Of a stretch of DNA of 64,000 nucleotides, positions 61,045 to 64,000 are shown one piece after another. The DNA comes from Bin87 sp965203985 (GTDB taxonomy: Bacteria; Chloroflexota; Dehalococcoidia; Lucifugimonadales; UBA3495), in the NCBI GenBank assembly GCA_965203985.1, contig CBDBDS010000003.1, forward strand, positions 387,427 to 451,426, given 5' to 3'. Within the stretch, counting starts at the first letter, position 1, and every line of letters starts with the position of its first letter. A program made the translations under genes and the position numbers. The notes beneath the pieces are model-generated. The model did no database searches. It had not been told where the DNA came from and saw nothing but the letters and a program-made list of their open reading frames with translations.

Positions 61045-62460
61045 CTAACCGCCGCCGCCCCTGACTTCGAGACTAGGCTTGGTCATGTCTTCCGGGTTGA
61101 GCAAAGCGTCAAGTTCGGCTTCACTGAGGGACGTGTCGTTGCGTGCGATCTCGCGAATCGTACTACCTGTTTCGGCGGCTTTCTTGGCGATACCGGCGGC
61201 CGCATCGTAGCCAATGGATGGAGCCAATGCAGTGCCCAGCATCAGGCCCTTCTCCACCATCGCCGGCCCGGTATCCGTCGCCGTGATTCCGACCACGCAC
61301 TGGTCGGCGAAATTGGCCGCCGAGGTGGCAAGCAGCGAAACCGATTGCAGGAGGTTGTACGCGGCCAAAGGCATCATGGTGTTCAGCTCGAAATATCCGC
61401 CGGCGCCGGCCAGCGCGACCGCCGCGTCGTTGCCCACAACGTGGGCCGCGACCTGGATCACCGACTCCGAAATCACCGGGTTGACCTTGCCCGGCATGAT
61501 ACTGCTGCCCGGCTGCACCTCGGGCACGTTGATCTCGCCCAAACCGGCGCGCGGTCCACACCCCAGGAACCGGATGTCGTTGGCGATCTTGTGCAGGCTG
61601 ATGGCTACCGTCTTCAACTGGCCGCTGGCCTCGACGATACCGTCCAGCGCTGCCTGCGCCTGGAAATGGTTGCCCGTTTCGCGGATCGAAACCCCGGTTA
61701 TCTCCGCCAACTTCGCGCAGGTCCGTTGCGAAAACTCCGGGTGGGTGTTAACGCCGGTGCCGACTGCGGTGCCGCCGAGAGCCACCTCCGCCAGGGCCTC
61801 CTGGGCCCGGCGCACCCGCGTGACACTATATTGCGCCTGGCCGGCGTAGCCGCTGAACTCCTGGCCCAGGCGGACCGGCGTCGCGTCCTGCAGGTGGGTT
61901 CTGCCCGTCTTGATGATCGGCCAGAACTCGTCGGCTTTCGCCTGCAACGCCGATTGCAGCGATTCCAGCGCCGGCGCCAGGTCTTCTTTCAAGCCCAGGA
62001 GCGCCGCCAGGTGAATTGCCGTCGGGATCACGTCGTTGGAAGACTGGCCCAGGTTGACGTTGTCGTTGGGGTGTACCAGCCGCGAACCCAGGTCGCCGCC
62101 CAGGATTTGCGAGGCCCGGTTGGCGATCACCTCGTTGGCGTTGGTGTTGGTTGACGTGCCCGACCCGGTCTGAAAGATGTCCAACACGAAATGGTCGTCG
62201 TGCTTGCCGTCCGCGACCTCCTGGGCTGCCTGGACAATGGCGTTGCCCACCGTTGGATCGAGGACGCCGAGGTCCATGTTGGTCTGGGCGGCGGCCAGCT
62301 TGATCAGCCCCAGCGCCCGTATGAACTGCCGGGGAAAGCGCAGGTCGCTGATGGGGAAGTTCAAAACCGCCCGCATGGTCGACGCGCCGTAAAGAGCGTC
62401 GGCGGGGACTTCCATCTCACCCATGGAATCGCGTTCGATGCGAGTTGCCGAAGTAGTCAT
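61045..62460 (-). CDS. fumC: Class II fumarate hydratase
   Basis: 471-residue fumarase C, interconverting fumarate and malate in the TCA cycle. The class II signature GSSIMPGKVNP and the TNANEVIANRA and NLGQSSNDVIPTAIH segments are present, with the substrate-site TGRTHLQDATPV. The start at 62460 is supported by GGAGG about 12 nt upstream and the usual N-terminus TRIERDSMGEMEVPADALYGAST. Ended by the hairpin at 60981. Confidence 0.94.
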   Translation of the reverse strand: MTTSATRIERDSMGEMEVPADALYGASTMRAVLNFPISDLRFPRQFIRALGLIKLAAAQTNMDLGVLDPTVGNAIVQAAQEVADGKHDDHFVLDIFQTGSGTSTNTNANEVIANRASQILGGDLGSRLVHPNDNVNLGQSSNDVIPTAIHLAALLGLKEDLAPALESLQSALQAKADEFWPIIKTGRTHLQDATPVRLGQEFSGYAGQAQYSVTRVRRAQEALAEVALGGTAVGTGVNTHPEFSQRTCAKLAEITGVSIRETGNHFQAQAALDGIVEASGQLKTVAISLHKIANDIRFLGCGPRAGLGEINVPEVQPGSSIMPGKVNPVISESVIQVAAHVVGNDAAVALAGAGGYFELNTMMPLAAYNLLQSVSLLATSAANFADQCVVGITATDTGPAMVEKGLMLGTALAPSIGYDAAAGIAKKAAETGSTIREIARNDTSLSEAELDALLNPEDMTKPSLEVRGGGG

Positions 62461-62543
62461 CGCTTGGTGCCGTCCTCCGTGTAAAGTCACTGATTGCCAA
62501 CCAGTTTAGCATCCGATGGCCGGCCGGGTATCTCCAGATCAAA

Positions 62544-62837
62544 CTAATCCGCCATCCCGTACACTTCCTGGCGGATGCGGCGGGCATTGCGGCGGCGGCC
62601 GCTGCCGGCCAACTGGCGGAACTGCGCGGCAGTCAATCCCGCGTATTCCACCGCAACCCCCAACGTCACCGGGTCCAGATCACGACGCCGGTGGTCAGGC
62701 AAAAAGATGCGGGTGCCAGGCATTTTCTGATGTGTCAGATAATGATGCGAACCTTCCTGCCCATCGTGCTCCCAGCCAATCATTCTAAATCGGGCTAACG
62801 CATCCGCAAATGAAACGCCACGTATAAATGGCGGCAT
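62544..62837 (-). CDS. hicA: HicA-like toxin
   Basis: 97-residue HicA-type mRNA interferase: VSFADALARFRMIGWEHDGQEGSHHYLTH with the catalytic His in the GSH motif, then TRIFLPDHRRRDLDPVTLGVAVEYAGLTAAQFRQLA. It overlaps the upstream hicB stop by one base (TGATG). The toxin is normally upstream of hicB; here the order is reversed. Confidence 0.78.
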   Translation of the reverse strand: MPPFIRGVSFADALARFRMIGWEHDGQEGSHHYLTHQKMPGTRIFLPDHRRRDLDPVTLGVAVEYAGLTAAQFRQLAGSGRRRNARRIRQEVYGMAD

Positions 62838-63412
62838 CAGATGCCTATTCGCCCTGTGCTAACGGTATGGATCTTGACGGGAAAGCCAGCAGAACGGTAC
62901 TCATCAACCATCGCGCGCGTGCGTCGCTCGATATCGCGAGCTTCGGCTTTCAACCATCCGGTAATGGCTTCCGTGATGTTTTCCAACGCTTCCGCCTCGT
63001 CCAAACCCTGCGATACACAACCACGCAAGGCCGGACAGAATGCGGCGTAACCGTAGCCGGACTCCACCAAAATAACCTGGTAACTGCCGCCAAGGTCCGG
63101 GATTTCAACCGTCGCTGTCCGGTCGTCCGCATTTACCTCGGGGACCCGGACAAAACTAAAGACGCGCGGCTGACTAGTGTTGGCCGGCCGTTCTACGGCT
63201 ATGGCAACTTTTTTGCCGGAGGGGAGGACGTACTTGCGGCCTCCCATATTGCTGAGGGCTTGCCCCACCTTGATGTTGCGACTTTGGCCGGTATCGGGAA
63301 TTTCCATCGCATCGGCTAGCCGGTTCATCGCCTCGGCCGGGATATGGCGGGTCAGGAATTTGTCGTGGCCGAATTCGGAGTACAGGATCTCCACAATCTG
63401 GCTGTAGTCCAT
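62837..63412 (-). CDS. hicB: HicB-like antitoxin with N-terminal extension
   Basis: 191-residue HicB-type antitoxin, longer than the common 70-130. The HicB core is in the second half (YQVILVESGYGYAAFCPALRGCVSQGLDEAEALENITEAITGWL). The first about 95 residues, with MEIPDTGQSRNIKVGQALSNMGGRKYVLPSGKKVAIAVERP, form an added domain I do not recognise. It overlaps hicA by one base. It lies 51 nt after the GMC stop. Confidence 0.7.
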   Translation of the reverse strand: MDYSQIVEILYSEFGHDKFLTRHIPAEAMNRLADAMEIPDTGQSRNIKVGQALSNMGGRKYVLPSGKKVAIAVERPANTSQPRVFSFVRVPEVNADDRTATVEIPDLGGSYQVILVESGYGYAAFCPALRGCVSQGLDEAEALENITEAITGWLKAEARDIERRTRAMVDEYRSAGFPVKIHTVSTGRIGI

Positions 63413-63463
63413 AACCCGCCTCCCGATGCCAGGCCCCTGGCTCGACGCTGCCCATTTGGACGG

Positions 63464-64000
63464 CTACTTGCCTTCCTTGATGAAGTCCGCCACGCGCTCC
63501 GCGATCATGATCGTCGTCGCGTTGGTGTTGGCGCGGATCACGTCGGGCATCACGGAGGCGTCGACCACGCGCAGGTTCTCCATGCCGTAGACCCGGCAAT
63601 ACTGGTCGACCACCGCGTCCAGATCAGAGCCGGGGCCCATCTTGCAGGTGCCCGACGAGTGGTGCTGGGTGTAGGCATTGCGCAACATCCACTGGTCCAG
63701 CGCGGCGTTGGATGCCAGGTCCTCGTCAGTGGGCGACAGCCGCTCGGCGACGAACTCCCGGAACGTGGGCTGCTCTGCGATTTGCAGACCCAACCGGACG
63801 GCCGCGCGCAAACGCTGGCGGTCGATCGGGTCGGACAGGTAGTCGTAGAACAGGTCCGGTTGGACGTGAGGGTCGGTGGAGGCCAGGCGCAGTCGCCCCG
63901 CCGTGGCAGCATTCTGGAGGGCCGCGCTGAAGCCGAAGTGGAAGTCGTCCGTTTCGATATTCACGCTGGCCGGGCGATGTTCGCTGGTCATCAGGAGCGG
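63464..64000 (-). CDS. GMC oxidoreductase, C-terminal part only
   Basis: The frame is open to the window edge, so the N-terminus lies outside. Present are the C-terminal substrate domain and active site: TQHHSSGTCKMGPGS (His), VIRANTNATTIMIAERVADF (Asn). The substrate half reads DFHFGFSAALQNAATAGRLRLASTDPH. It is similar in layout to the GMC gene at 35993, giving two such enzymes in 28 kb. Confidence 0.88.
   Translation of the reverse strand, partial: PLLMTSEHRPASVNIETDDFHFGFSAALQNAATAGRLRLASTDPHVQPDLFYDYLSDPIDRQRLRAAVRLGLQIAEQPTFREFVAERLSPTDEDLASNAALDQWMLRNAYTQHHSSGTCKMGPGSDLDAVVDQYCRVYGMENLRVVDASVMPDVIRANTNATTIMIAERVADFIKEGK

Overview
The window is about 60% GC bacterial chromosome from an uncultivated-type heterotroph. 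I infer Chloroflexota, possibly a Dehalococcoidia or SAR202-like lineage. The basis is the gene set: a SufBCDSU pathway, LLM-class flavin oxidoreductases, two GMC oxidoreductases, EtfAB, DinB/GYD/DUF1802-type proteins, many small toxin-antitoxin remnants, and RpoB/RpoC with large insertions. This placement is an inference from family content, not a phylogeny. No rRNA, tRNA or CRISPR array was seen.

Layout. 1-1665: end of an alpha/beta hydrolase, ferritin, DinB protein. 1694-8425 (minus): a suf operon in the order sufB-sufC-[CxxC mini-protein]-[HEPN-like protein]-sufD-sufS-sufU-sufU2, with a good promoter and a palindrome upstream. 8642-11675: small orphan ORF, DUF6226, TatD nuclease, Tag-like glycosylase, DUF1802. 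11790-21912: an accessory/defence stretch with an AIPR protein, a gene remnant, a retropepsin-like protease, two unknown proteins, a transglutaminase-like protein, then a housekeeping interlude (aldo/keto reductase, etfB-etfA), a BrnTA-like pair, a VapB with a truncated VapC, a GmrSD-type nuclease and an orphan HicB. 21925-25106 (minus): panC and a HerA ATPase plus HAS-barrel partner. 25240-30231: zur and a zinc ABC importer (znuABC), followed by an MFS protein with a 16-histidine tail. 30308-34111: cupin, HAD dehalogenase, MFS, VOC protein. 34189-37531 (minus): GMC oxidoreductase, a glutaredoxin-DinB fusion with an in-frame UGA at its catalytic Cys, and a PAC2 protein. 37855-43838: GYD protein, nonsense-broken DinB, two LLM oxidoreductases, two MFS transporters. 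44124-47744 (minus): oppF, oppD, mtaB. 47748-50513: HEPN-like protein, iron-type alcohol dehydrogenase, dihydroorotate dehydrogenase. 50594-60610 (minus): rpoC and rpoB. 61045-64000 (minus): fumC, a reversed hicB-hicA pair and the 3' part of a second GMC oxidoreductase.

The most striking item is 35185-35964. Read through one UGA, it is a complete 259-residue protein. The UGA replaces the first Cys of the glutaredoxin CxxC motif (UxxC), and a hairpin with the geometry of a bacterial SECIS starts 10 nt after it. I read this as a selenoprotein with a glutaredoxin-DinB fusion, in an apparent operon with a flavin-dependent GMC oxidoreductase.

Other items of note are the two foreign genes inside the suf operon, the AIPR/retropepsin locus with a partly duplicated gene, the His-rich MFS attached to the zinc operon, and the large RpoB/RpoC insertions with an internal duplication. 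Four intergenic palindromes share AGGGGCG...CGCCCCT arms, and some are placed as terminators.
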